In this document: one piece after another, positions 17,566 to 24,871 of the stretch
Layout of the letters: every line of letters begins with the position of its first letter
How positions within the stretch are numbered: position 1 is the stretch's first letter
DNA from: Aeromonas veronii
Lineage (GTDB): Bacteria > Pseudomonadota > Gammaproteobacteria > Enterobacterales > Aeromonadaceae
Length of the DNA stretch: 64,000 nucleotides
Assembly: GCA_041319085.1 (NCBI GenBank)
Contig: CP101033.1
Coordinates: forward strand, 3,498,501 to 3,562,500
Direction: 5' to 3'
Notes under the pieces: model-generated
What the model was told of the DNA's origin: nothing
The model's database searches: none
What the model saw: only the letters and a program-made list of their open reading frames with translations
Made by a program: the position numbers and the translations under genes

Positions 17566-18456
17566 CTAGAGCGGCATGCTCTGGCGTGTCTCCATCATCA
17601 GCCACTGGCGCAACCGGCTGATGGCGGGCTCATGGGCCCGCGAGCGCTTGCAGGTAAAGTAGAAGGCATCCCCCGTCTCCAGCTGGTGTACTGGCAAGGC
17701 CACCAGCTGGGGATCATCGGGCCGCAGCATGTAGTCATTCACGAACGCCACCCCCTGATCCCAGGCCGCCGCCTCCATCGCCAACAGCACATGGCTGAAG
17801 TGGTGCATCCGCGCCTCGTCCGGAATCACCAGCCCACCCGCCTTGGCCCAGCGCTGCCAATCCTCCCCCCTCGCCTTGTAGATGGACTGCACCGACAGCA
17901 ACGGCAACTGCCAGATGGCGCCCGGCCACTCCCCGCTGACCTGCTGCAACAGACGGCGACTGCAGACCGGAAAGAGCCGCTCCTGATAGATAAGATCGTG
18001 GCAATAGCCGCGTCCGTGGGGCGACACAGTGATAAAGCAGTCCGCCACCCGATCGGAGAGCTCGGGGTCTTCCGCCACCATCTCCAGACTCAAATCCAGC
18101 TCGGGGTAGAGCTGGCGCAATCCAGCCAACCGCGGGATCAGCCACTTCACCGCAAAAGAGCTGTAGACTGCGAGCCGGACTCGCATCTCGCCGCCACCGC
18201 GCAGCTGCTCGCTGCTCTGGGCAATCTGGCCGAGCCCGGCGGCAATCCCCTCGAAATAGCTCTCCCCCTGCGTCGTCAACGAGAGCAGCCGCCCCTGACG
18301 CAGCAGCAACCGCTCCCCCAGAAAATCCTCCAGCAGGCGGATCTGGTGGCTGACCGCACTCTGGCTGACGTTCAATTCAAGGGCGGCACGGGAGAAGCTG
18401 AGCAGCCGGGCCACTACCTCGAAATATTGCACCGCACGCAGAGGAGGAAGCTTCAT
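17566..18456 (-). CDS. LysR-family transcriptional regulator (GcvA-like)
   Basis: A 296-residue LysR regulator. The N-terminal helix-turn-helix (LRAVQYFEVVARLLSFSRAALELNVSQSAVSHQIRLLEDFLG) is of the GcvA/AmpR type. The effector-binding half begins at about residue 90 (MRVRLAVYSSFAVKWLIPRL). It is divergent from a drug/metabolite transporter, separated by 91 bases; LysR regulators usually control their divergent neighbour, so that transporter is the likely target. Ligand unknown. Confidence 0.92.
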   Translation of the reverse strand: MKLPPLRAVQYFEVVARLLSFSRAALELNVSQSAVSHQIRLLEDFLGERLLLRQGRLLSLTTQGESYFEGIAAGLGQIAQSSEQLRGGGEMRVRLAVYSSFAVKWLIPRLAGLRQLYPELDLSLEMVAEDPELSDRVADCFITVSPHGRGYCHDLIYQERLFPVCSRRLLQQVSGEWPGAIWQLPLLSVQSIYKARGEDWQRWAKAGGLVIPDEARMHHFSHVLLAMEAAAWDQGVAFVNDYMLRPDDPQLVALPVHQLETGDAFYFTCKRSRAHEPAISRLRQWLMMETRQSMPL

Positions 18457-18547
18457 TATCTAAATATCTCATGAGTGGTCATTTTTTATCATTTTACTGA
18501 ATATCAACCGGCACGCTACCCTCCCCTCATCTGAAGTGGGAGGTGGT

Positions 18548-19405
18548 ATGAATGCAGTAGGGATCGGCATCCTTTATCTGGTGCTGGGCAACATGGTGGC
18601 GGTCTTTTCCGATGCACTGGTCAAGGTACTGGAGCCGGATCAGCCCATCTTCCAGTTTGTCTTTTTTCGCCAGCTCTCGGCCGCCCTTCTGCTGATGCCC
18701 TGGCTGCTCTGGTCATGGCGCCGCAACCCGCCGGTGGCCATCAAATGGCACCTGCTGCGGGCCCATATCTGGGCGGTCGGCGTCTGTCTGATGGTGGTCG
18801 CCCTCACCCGCTTGCCGCTCGCCACCGCCAATGCCCTCTTCTATGCCGCGCCGCTGATGATGGTGCCGCTGGCGGTGTGGATGGCGGGGGAAGCGATCTC
18901 GCGCCAGAAGGTACTGACCGCGCTGATCGGCTTTATCGGGGTACTGATCGTGCTGCGCCCGACCGAAGTGAACTGGGCCGCACTAGCGGCACTCGGGGTG
19001 GCGCTCTCCATGGCGCTCAACAACCTGCTGATCAAGCGGATCCCGCTCAAGCAGCCCATCGCCCAAACCCTGTTCTTCACCAACGTGCTGAGCATGCCCT
19101 TCATTCTGGCGCTGGCATTGTGGGAAGGGGGGGACTGGCAGTGGCAGATGTGGTGGCCCGCCTTTGGCTCTTCGGCGCTGATCATGGTCTATGCGGGCTT
19201 GTGCGTGGTGGCCTATCGCAAGGCGGAGGCGAGCAAGATCGCCTCGGCCGAATATACCGGTCTGCTGATGGCCGTCGCCATCGGGGTATGGCTGTTTGAC
19301 GAGCAGCCGGGTCTACCGCTGCTGCTGGGCTGTATCTGCATCGTCCTGCCGCTCATCGCCATGGCGCGCAGCAAACCCAAACCGCTGGCCGAGCCAGCGG
19401 TCTAA
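18548..19405 (+). CDS. DMT-family EamA transporter
   Basis: A 285-residue inner-membrane protein with ten predicted hydrophobic segments arranged as two EamA repeats. Family motifs are FVFFRQLSAALLLMPW in the first repeat and the short helix pair ending in VWLFDEQPGLPLLLG in the second. Such proteins export amino acids or small metabolites; the substrate cannot be read. The ATG at 18548 follows GGGAGGTGGT, making it better than an in-frame GTG 12 bases earlier. Probably controlled by the divergent LysR gene. Confidence 0.88.
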   Translation: MNAVGIGILYLVLGNMVAVFSDALVKVLEPDQPIFQFVFFRQLSAALLLMPWLLWSWRRNPPVAIKWHLLRAHIWAVGVCLMVVALTRLPLATANALFYAAPLMMVPLAVWMAGEAISRQKVLTALIGFIGVLIVLRPTEVNWAALAALGVALSMALNNLLIKRIPLKQPIAQTLFFTNVLSMPFILALALWEGGDWQWQMWWPAFGSSALIMVYAGLCVVAYRKAEASKIASAEYTGLLMAVAIGVWLFDEQPGLPLLLGCICIVLPLIAMARSKPKPLAEPAV

Positions 19406-19408
19406 TGC

Positions 19409-19996
19409 TCAGGGTCGTTTCAGCAAAGGGGCGACCCTTTGTTGCAGATGAGGGATAACCTCCTGCTCGAACCAGGGATTCTTTTTGAGCCAGAGGGTAT
19501 TGCGCGGGGAGGGATGCGGCAACGGCAGCCAGCCGGGGCCATAGTCGGCCCAGCTGCGCACCGTGTCGGTGAGCGATCCCTTGGCTGCCCCCCGCAGATA
19601 GTAGGCTTGTGAATATTGGCCGATCAGCAGGGTCAGTTCGATATTGGGCAACAGCATCAATACCTTGTCGTGCCAGGTAGGCGCACATTCGGGGCGCGGC
19701 GGCAGATCGCCGGATTTTCCCCTGCCGGGATAGCAGAGCCCCATCGGCATGATGGCGATGCGGGATTCGTCGTAAAAGGTGGCCTTATCGACACCGAGCC
19801 AATGGCGCAAGCGATCGCCGGAGGGGTCATCCCATGGGATACCGCTGGCATGCACCCGGGTGCCGGGCGCCTGACCGATGATCAGCAGGCGGGCACTCTC
19901 GGCCCCGCGGATCACCGGATGAGGCCCCAGCGGCAGATGAGCCTCGCACAGACGGCAGGCCCTGATTTGCTCAAACAACTTATCGATTCGCTGCAT
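19409..19996 (-). CDS. Uracil-DNA glycosylase superfamily protein
   Basis: A 195-residue protein of the UDG fold. N-terminal RACRLCEAHLPLGPHPV is followed by LLIIGQAPGTRVHASGIPWDDPSGDRLRHWL, the glycosylase-like motif 1, and the C-terminal LPLPHPSPRN is motif 2 with its His. CRLCEAH and two further Cys are fewer than in the 4Fe-4S families 4 and 5, so this is the compact family sometimes annotated simply as uracil-DNA glycosylase family protein. The substrate is unproven. Its stop lies 4 bases from the convergent EamA stop. Confidence 0.85.
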   Translation of the reverse strand: MQRIDKLFEQIRACRLCEAHLPLGPHPVIRGAESARLLIIGQAPGTRVHASGIPWDDPSGDRLRHWLGVDKATFYDESRIAIMPMGLCYPGRGKSGDLPPRPECAPTWHDKVLMLLPNIELTLLIGQYSQAYYLRGAAKGSLTDTVRSWADYGPGWLPLPHPSPRNTLWLKKNPWFEQEVIPHLQQRVAPLLKRP

Positions 19997-20095
19997 GACG
20001 TTGATAGTACCAGCATTTCCCTGTTTTCCCTCTTGTGGAAACAGGGCGCGCGCCCTACTATCGCCACGAGCGTTTAATTTAATAAACGGACAATA

Positions 20096-20986
20096 ATGAA
20101 AAACTGGCTAGGTACCGGCACCGCGACCCTCTCTTTCATCCTGTGGGGGATGCTGCCGCTTTATTATCAATTCATGCCCGAGGTCAACATGTGGGAGCTC
20201 ATCTCCCACCGCGTGCTCTGGTCTGTGGTGCTGCTGGGTGCCCTGTTTTTGCTGCTTGGCCACAAGGTGCCCTGGGCACAAATACGCAGCGAGCCGCGCC
20301 AGCTCGGCCTCATTCTGCTGGCGGGCCCCGTGATGTCCATCAGCTGGTGCATGTTCACCTGGTGCCTCACTACCGGGCAAGTGCTGACCACCAGCCTCGC
20401 CTTCTTTATGACCCCGCTGTTCAATATCGTATTCGCCGTCATCTTCCTCAAAGAGCGGCTTACCCCGCAAAAGCATCTGGCGGTCGCGCTGGCGCTGGCG
20501 GGGCTCGCCTACATGCTGTTCTGCTACGGCCAGCTCCCCTGGTTCTCCCTCGTCATGGGAGCCAACTTCGCCTGCTACGGCCTTATCAAGAAGAAGATCC
20601 ACTACGACACCGGCACCAGCCTCTATCTGGAAGCCATGGTGCAACTGCCCGTCGCGCTGATCATCATCGGCACGCTGGCTTGGCACGGGGAAGGGGCATT
20701 CGTGAACGGGGATCTGGCCGACAAGCTGCTGCTGATGGGCAGTGCGCCCGCCACCCTGTTGCCGGTGGGGCTGTTCTGCTACGCAGTGGCGAGAACCCGG
20801 ATGAGCACGGTGGGGCTGCTGCAATATATCGAGCCCAGCCTCGCCTTCCTGCTCGCCATCTACTGGTTTGGTGAGGCGCCGGACCCCATCAAGGCGGTCG
20901 GTTTCGCCTTCGTCTGGGCCGGTCTGCTGGTGAGCCTGTTGCCGCTGCACCGGCTCAAGCGCCGCCCTCAGGGCGTACCGCGATAG
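20096..20986 (+). CDS. rarD: RarD-type EamA transporter
   Basis: A 296-residue inner-membrane protein with ten hydrophobic segments, of the RarD branch of the DMT superfamily. Characteristic are the N-terminus LSFILWGMLPLYYQF, ELISHRVLWSVVLL, NWALI-type positions (here VLTTSLAFFMTPLFNIV) and IEPSLAFLLAIYWFGE. RarD was first noted for chloramphenicol sensitivity phenotypes; its natural substrate is unknown. The last 19 bases overlap the 3' end of the next gene on the other strand. Confidence 0.92.
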   Translation: MKNWLGTGTATLSFILWGMLPLYYQFMPEVNMWELISHRVLWSVVLLGALFLLLGHKVPWAQIRSEPRQLGLILLAGPVMSISWCMFTWCLTTGQVLTTSLAFFMTPLFNIVFAVIFLKERLTPQKHLAVALALAGLAYMLFCYGQLPWFSLVMGANFACYGLIKKKIHYDTGTSLYLEAMVQLPVALIIIGTLAWHGEGAFVNGDLADKLLLMGSAPATLLPVGLFCYAVARTRMSTVGLLQYIEPSLAFLLAIYWFGEAPDPIKAVGFAFVWAGLLVSLLPLHRLKRRPQGVPR

Positions 20987-21702
20987 GACTCCAGTACCTT
21001 GTGCCAACGGGGATCTCTGTCCATCTGCTCGGCAATGTCGTTGAGACGGGCATGGAGATCCGCACGGGATGTGGGGACCAAAATATGGCGGGTATAGCTG
21101 GACTGGGGAAATGGGGAAATAAACAGCTTGTCCTGATAATCGGATGAGCCGATTAAGAAACGCAGCGCTGAGCCACTCACCAGAGTCACATCGATGCGTC
21201 CCCGCAGCAGTAGATCGAGATTGGTCTTCACCTTCTTGGCATCGTGACGCTCTAGCTCACCCCGTGCGACAGCTTCATCGATCCCCTGATAGCGATAACC
21301 CTCCACCCCGCCAAACACCAGCCCCTTGAGGGAGTCAGGCCCGCGATAGGTAACCGGGTTGTCGATGTTCGAGACCAGCTCGTTGGTGTCGCGCATCACC
21401 GGAAAGGTCCAGAGATAACGCTCGCGATGGGGATCCCCCACCCAGGCGGGATTGACCCAGACCACCAGACCATCGAAGTCGGGATCCGCCATCTCCAGCG
21501 CCAGCCGGGCGCGATTGACCAGCCAAAGCTCGATTCTGGGTTCACCCCCCAGCTTTTCATTGAGATACTTGACCAGCTCGCGGCTCAGCCCTGCATCCCC
21601 ACTGATGTTGAAGGGGGGATGCTGATGGTAATCGTAGAGACGGATCGTCTCCCCCAGAGCCGGGACCGACAACAATAACCACAACCAAAACCAGACTCTC
21701 AT
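20968..21702 (-). CDS. Periplasmic substrate-binding protein, SBP_bac_3-like
   Basis: A 244-residue exported protein. A signal peptide (MRVWFWLWLLLSVPALGE) precedes a type II periplasmic binding fold resembling extracellular solute-binding family 3: ETIRLYDYHQHPPFNISGDAGLS at the start, DFDGLVVWVNPAWVGD and a C-terminal RDPRWHKVLESY helix. No ABC permease or ATPase is adjacent, so it is an orphan and its ligand is unknown. The ATG at 21702 follows GAGGTGCG; the longer in-frame version lacks a signal sequence. Confidence 0.88.
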   Translation of the reverse strand: MRVWFWLWLLLSVPALGETIRLYDYHQHPPFNISGDAGLSRELVKYLNEKLGGEPRIELWLVNRARLALEMADPDFDGLVVWVNPAWVGDPHRERYLWTFPVMRDTNELVSNIDNPVTYRGPDSLKGLVFGGVEGYRYQGIDEAVARGELERHDAKKVKTNLDLLLRGRIDVTLVSGSALRFLIGSSDYQDKLFISPFPQSSYTRHILVPTSRADLHARLNDIAEQMDRDPRWHKVLESYRGTP

Positions 21703-21746
21703 CGCACCTCCTTGAGCTGCCTCTGAGTTTGGCACAGAGAATTTGA

Positions 21747-22091
21747 ATGAGAGAACCCGCGACCACCACACCGGTACAGCAACCTTCCGCCCCTTCCCAC
21801 TGGTCTGTCTATATGGTGCGTACTGCCACCGGCCTGCTCTATACCGGGATCAGCACGGATCCGCTGCGCCGCCTGCGCCAGCACCAGAGTGGCAGGGGCT
21901 CTCGCGCCCTGCGCGGCAAGGGGCCACTGACGCTGGCATGGCAACAGGAAGTCGGCGAGAAGGGGGCGGCTCTGCGCATCGAATATCGCCTCAAGCAGCA
22001 GCCGAAATCCTTCAAGGAGCAGCTGATCCACAGCCCGGCACTCTGGCAGCGCTGGAGCCCCCAGTGGTTAGCCGAAACGACCAGGCCTTAA
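21747..22091 (+). CDS. GIY-YIG nuclease-domain protein (UPF0213/YhbQ-like)
   Basis: A 114-residue protein with one GIY-YIG domain. WSVYMVRTATGLLYTGISTDPLRRLRQHQ contains the two-part GIY/YIG motif (VYM and YTG) and the conserved Arg in the following helix; ALRIEYRLKQ supplies the late Glu region. Stand-alone members such as YhbQ have been linked to DNA nicking in repair, but the cellular role is unclear. It is divergent from the binding-protein gene and convergent with the psp operon. Confidence 0.9.
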   Translation: MREPATTTPVQQPSAPSHWSVYMVRTATGLLYTGISTDPLRRLRQHQSGRGSRALRGKGPLTLAWQQEVGEKGAALRIEYRLKQQPKSFKEQLIHSPALWQRWSPQWLAETTRP

Positions 22092-22102
22092 GGGTGACAG
22101 GC

Positions 22103-22128
22103 AAAAAAAGGCCACTCGATGAGTGGCC
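22103..22128 (-). terminator. Terminator of the psp operon
   Basis: On the - strand the hairpin GGCCACTC / GAGTGGCC with a three-base loop is followed by seven T, 55 bases after the pspG stop codon. Confidence 0.88.
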
Positions 22129-22181
22129 GGAAAGGGGAAATCAGGGAGCATCACACAACGTCTTGCACAACCTCAGGCGGG

Positions 22182-22400
22182 TTAGAGGTAGGTATTGGAA
22201 CGCTTGCTGCGGTTGCTGATCAGCCAGCAGACCGCCAGTACCAGCAGCAACCAGGGGGCCAGCTTGATGATCAGAGCAAGCATGCCGCCCAGCGCCCCAA
22301 GCAGCACGAACAGGCCGCTCACCAGCAACATGGCTACCAGGGTAAAACCGGTCAGTGCCATGACCAGCAGCACCACCAGCAATATGAAAAATTCCAGCAT
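22182..22400 (-). CDS. pspG: Phage shock protein G-like small membrane protein
   Basis: A 72-residue inner-membrane protein with two hydrophobic helices. It resembles E. coli PspG in the N-terminus MLEFF and especially in GGMLALIIKLAPWLLLVLAVCWLI. PspG belongs to the PspF/sigma-54 regulon that protects the proton-motive force. In E. coli pspG is a separate locus; here it follows pspA and a pspC-like gene as the third gene of one operon, with a 48-base gap. Confidence 0.85.
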   Translation of the reverse strand: MLEFFILLVVLLVMALTGFTLVAMLLVSGLFVLLGALGGMLALIIKLAPWLLLVLAVCWLISNRSKRSNTYL

Positions 22401-22448
22401 AACTTGCTCCTTATCAGTACCTTATCTGCCGACTGGTCAACCCTTCGG

Positions 22449-22655
22449 TCAATCCAGCCAGCGCTTCAATTCATAACGGGGCGGCATCACCAGCACCGCC
22501 AGCAGATAGGCGGCCAGTGCCAGCGGTGGCATCAGGATCAGGGCGAGCAGTGCCACCACCCGCACCGTGACTCTGGAGACCCCCAACCGCCTGGCAATAC
22601 CGGCACAGACCCCGGTCAGCTTGCGATGCACCAGGTCCTTGGGCCAGGGGCTCAT
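22449..22655 (-). CDS. pspC: PspC-domain protein, short form
   Basis: A 68-residue protein consisting almost only of the PspC domain: the start KDLVHRKLTGVCAGIARRLGVSRVTVRVVALL is diagnostic, followed by a hydrophobic hairpin and a short basic tail. E. coli PspC is about 119 residues and has a further segment that interacts with PspA and PspB. That part is absent here and no pspB gene is present. The ATG is 2 bases past the pspA stop, so translation is probably coupled. Confidence 0.85.
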   Translation of the reverse strand: MSPWPKDLVHRKLTGVCAGIARRLGVSRVTVRVVALLALILMPPLALAAYLLAVLVMPPRYELKRWLD

Positions 22656-22657
22656 GA

Positions 22658-23320
22658 TTACACCTCCGCCTTCTGGCCTTTGAGGCGAGCCAGCTCGCGC
22701 TCGATCTCGTCATTGAGCTCCAGCTCGCGGAACTGGGCCTCCAGCGAGGGATTCTGCCCCAGGGTGGCCGCCTCCAGCTGGGCTTCCAGCTGATCGACCC
22801 GGCCCTGAAAACCGTCAAAGCGCGCCATCAGCTCATGCATGCGCTGGTTGTCCACCTGGGCACGGGCACGAATGCGGCTGTGGGCCGTCTGCTCGCGCAG
22901 GGTCAGCAGTTTTTGCTTCTCGCGCGCCTCGGTCAGCTTGGCCGCCAGCCGCTCGCTGTCGGCGGTGAGCTGAGCAAGCACCTCAGCCACCCGGGCCTTG
23001 TCCTGCTCCAGCTGTTCACATTTTTTGACCTCTGCCAGCTTCTCGGTGAGGGCGGCGCGGGCCAGATCCTCACGCCCCTTCTGGATGGCGAGCTCGGCCT
23101 TGGCCGACCACTCCAGGATCTGCGCCTGCAACGCCTGCTGGTGACGCTCCAGCTGTTTCTGTTCGGCAATCACGCGGGCGGCCTGGGTACGCATCTCGAC
23201 CTGCACCTGCTCCATCTCTTCGATCATCAGGCGCAGCATCTTCTCCGGCTCTTCACTCTTGTCGAGCAGGCTGTGCAGGTTGGCATTTATCACGTCGGTC
23301 AGGCGGCTGAATACGCTCAT
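22658..23320 (-). CDS. pspA: Phage shock protein A
   Basis: A 220-residue peripheral membrane protein of the PspA/Vipp1/ESCRT-III family. MSVFSRLTDVINANLHSLLDKSEEPEKML is the amphipathic N-terminal helix and helix 1, followed by coiled-coil stretches (residues about 25-185) rich in Glu, Gln and Lys. PspA stabilises damaged inner membrane and in enterics inhibits the activator PspF. The ATG at 23320 fits the family start exactly; the frame stays open far upstream but across the promoter. First gene of pspA-pspC-pspG. Confidence 0.95.
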   Translation of the reverse strand: MSVFSRLTDVINANLHSLLDKSEEPEKMLRLMIEEMEQVQVEMRTQAARVIAEQKQLERHQQALQAQILEWSAKAELAIQKGREDLARAALTEKLAEVKKCEQLEQDKARVAEVLAQLTADSERLAAKLTEAREKQKLLTLREQTAHSRIRARAQVDNQRMHELMARFDGFQGRVDQLEAQLEAATLGQNPSLEAQFRELELNDEIERELARLKGQKAEV

Positions 23321-23365
23321 GGTCTGGCTCCTTGTTGATGGGATGGCTATCTCTTCCCATTGCAT

Positions 23366-23382
23366 TACAAGAGCCGTGCCAA
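23366..23382 (-). promoter_or_regulatory. Sigma-54-type promoter of the psp operon
   Basis: On the - strand TTGGCACGGCTCTTGTA matches the -24/-12 consensus TGGCACG-N4-TTGCA with one change in the -12 element. It lies 46 to 62 bases before the pspA start, preceded by an A/T-rich tract. Sigma-54 dependence implies control by an enhancer protein such as PspF, which is not encoded next to the operon. Confidence 0.82.
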
Positions 23383-23483
23383 AAAAAATTATTGTTGTTT
23401 TACATATAGATGGGAGTTTACTGAGGAAATTCAAGAAGAGATTGTTGGTGAAAATAGCCAACCAGGTGGTGATTTTTACCAAC

Positions 23484-23508
23484 AAAAAAGGGAGCCTCTG
23501 GCTCCCTT
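23484..23508 (-). terminator. Terminator of plsC
   Basis: On the - strand AAGGGAGCC / GGCTCCCTT with a three-base loop is followed by TTTTTTG, just after the plsC stop. Confidence 0.85.
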
Positions 23509-23530
23509 GACGATTCATCTGCGATATCCG

Positions 23531-24259
23531 TCAGGCGGCGTGGCTGTGACCCAGTTTGCTGTCCAGTTCGGTCAGCTTGGCCTCCATCCGGGCGCGGCAG
23601 GTGTCGGAGAGATCGCGAATGCCGGCGGCACCGTGCTCCTTGCTGCAGACCGGGGCCATCACGTCCACCAGCACTTCGCCGTTGTCCCAGCGATTGAGGT
23701 CGACCTGACCGAAGTAGCTGGAGCAGACGATGGGCACCACGGGCACTTCAGCCTGTACCGCAGTGTGGAAAGCGCCCGCCTTGAACGGCAGCAGGCCGCG
23801 CCCCTGGGAGCGGGTCCCTTCCGGGAACATCCAGATGGAGGTGCCACGGTTCTTGATGCGATCCACCACCTGACCTATGGTGCCGATGGCACGGGAGCGG
23901 TTGGAGCGGTCGATCAGCACGTTGCCGGAGAGCCAGAAGATAAGGCCGAACAGCGGCAGCCAGAGCAGGCTCTTCTTGCCTACCGCCACCACGCCGGGCT
24001 GCACCGCACCGGTCACGGTGAAGATGTCGAAGTTGCTCTGGTGGTTGCAGACGTAGACTGCCGGGCCGACCGATTTGACCTCGTCGGCCACCGTCACCTT
24101 GACTCGCAGCCCGATCAGCGGGCAGACCGCGTGATACATGCGGGCGAATACATAGACGTTGTTGGGATGGCGCGGACGAACCAGACAGAGCAGCAGGCCG
24201 AACAGGAACCAGAAAATGAGCAGCAGACCAAGCAGCAGCACACGGGCAATTTTGAGCAT
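23531..24259 (-). CDS. plsC: 1-acyl-sn-glycerol-3-phosphate acyltransferase
   Basis: A 242-residue inner-membrane enzyme that acylates lysophosphatidate to phosphatidate in phospholipid synthesis. It has an N-terminal hydrophobic helix (about 5-25) and the acyltransferase motifs NHQSNFD (HX4D, near residue 73), the GNVLIDRSNR block, FPEGTRS (motif III) and VPVVPIV (motif IV). Length and motifs agree with E. coli PlsC. It is a single-gene unit between the psp operon and the scs-like operon. Confidence 0.93.
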   Translation of the reverse strand: MLKIARVLLLGLLLIFWFLFGLLLCLVRPRHPNNVYVFARMYHAVCPLIGLRVKVTVADEVKSVGPAVYVCNHQSNFDIFTVTGAVQPGVVAVGKKSLLWLPLFGLIFWLSGNVLIDRSNRSRAIGTIGQVVDRIKNRGTSIWMFPEGTRSQGRGLLPFKAGAFHTAVQAEVPVVPIVCSSYFGQVDLNRWDNGEVLVDVMAPVCSKEHGAAGIRDLSDTCRARMEAKLTELDSKLGHSHAA

Positions 24260-24441
24260 CGAACACCTCGAGTTTTAACTCGGCGCAGTATACTGATCCC
24301 CCTTTTAGCGAACAAGCGTTCGCCAAACAGAACCGACCACCCTCCCCGTCGCGCCACCTAGAGTACTCATCAATACGCCGCCGACTTGCCCCACCCGCCA
24401 TTGGTCGTTAGGATGGCCCCATCTTGATGGACGGGGCGAAC

Positions 24442-24819
24442 ATGATTTTGCAACAACGGGTAGCGAAACACCTCCTGCTGCTGGTCTGCATTCTGGTGCT
24501 CAACTGTGCGGCCCAGCCGCTGGCCCGTCTGGCTCAACTCGATCAGGCCCTCAGCTGTCAGGCACTGCCTGTTCCGAGCGCCGCGATGGATCAAGAGGAT
24601 GCCAAACCGGCCAGCCCGCAGCCCACCAGTTGCCAGCTCAACGGCAAGTGGCTAAGTGCCGCCACCCTGCTCTGCGTCGAACAGCTCTTCTTTGCCATGG
24701 CGGTGCTGATCGCCCTGCTGGCCCCCCTTTGGCGCTACACACCGCCACTGCCCCCTCCCAGAGTCATCTCACCGCCCGAGCGGCGTCTGCACCTCACCCT
24801 GTGCGTCTGGCGGGAATGA
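24442..24819 (+). CDS. ScsA-like small membrane protein
   Basis: A 125-residue protein with two hydrophobic segments (about 9-26 and 78-97) and Cys pairs between them. It ends in a short conserved-looking tail, RRLHLTLCVWRE. It directly precedes genes recognisable as scsB, scsC and scsD, the position scsA occupies in the Salmonella suppressor-of-copper-sensitivity operon, and I believe the tail resembles ScsA. The start is uncertain: ATG codons exist at 24427 and 24442 and neither has a strong ribosome-binding site. Function unknown even for ScsA. Confidence 0.62.
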   Translation: MILQQRVAKHLLLLVCILVLNCAAQPLARLAQLDQALSCQALPVPSAAMDQEDAKPASPQPTSCQLNGKWLSAATLLCVEQLFFAMAVLIALLAPLWRYTPPLPPPRVISPPERRLHLTLCVWRE

Positions 24820-24871
24820 GTTTGGCTGCGTTCTTTCGTTAGCTGTCACTCATTTTTGCGAGACCAAAAAG

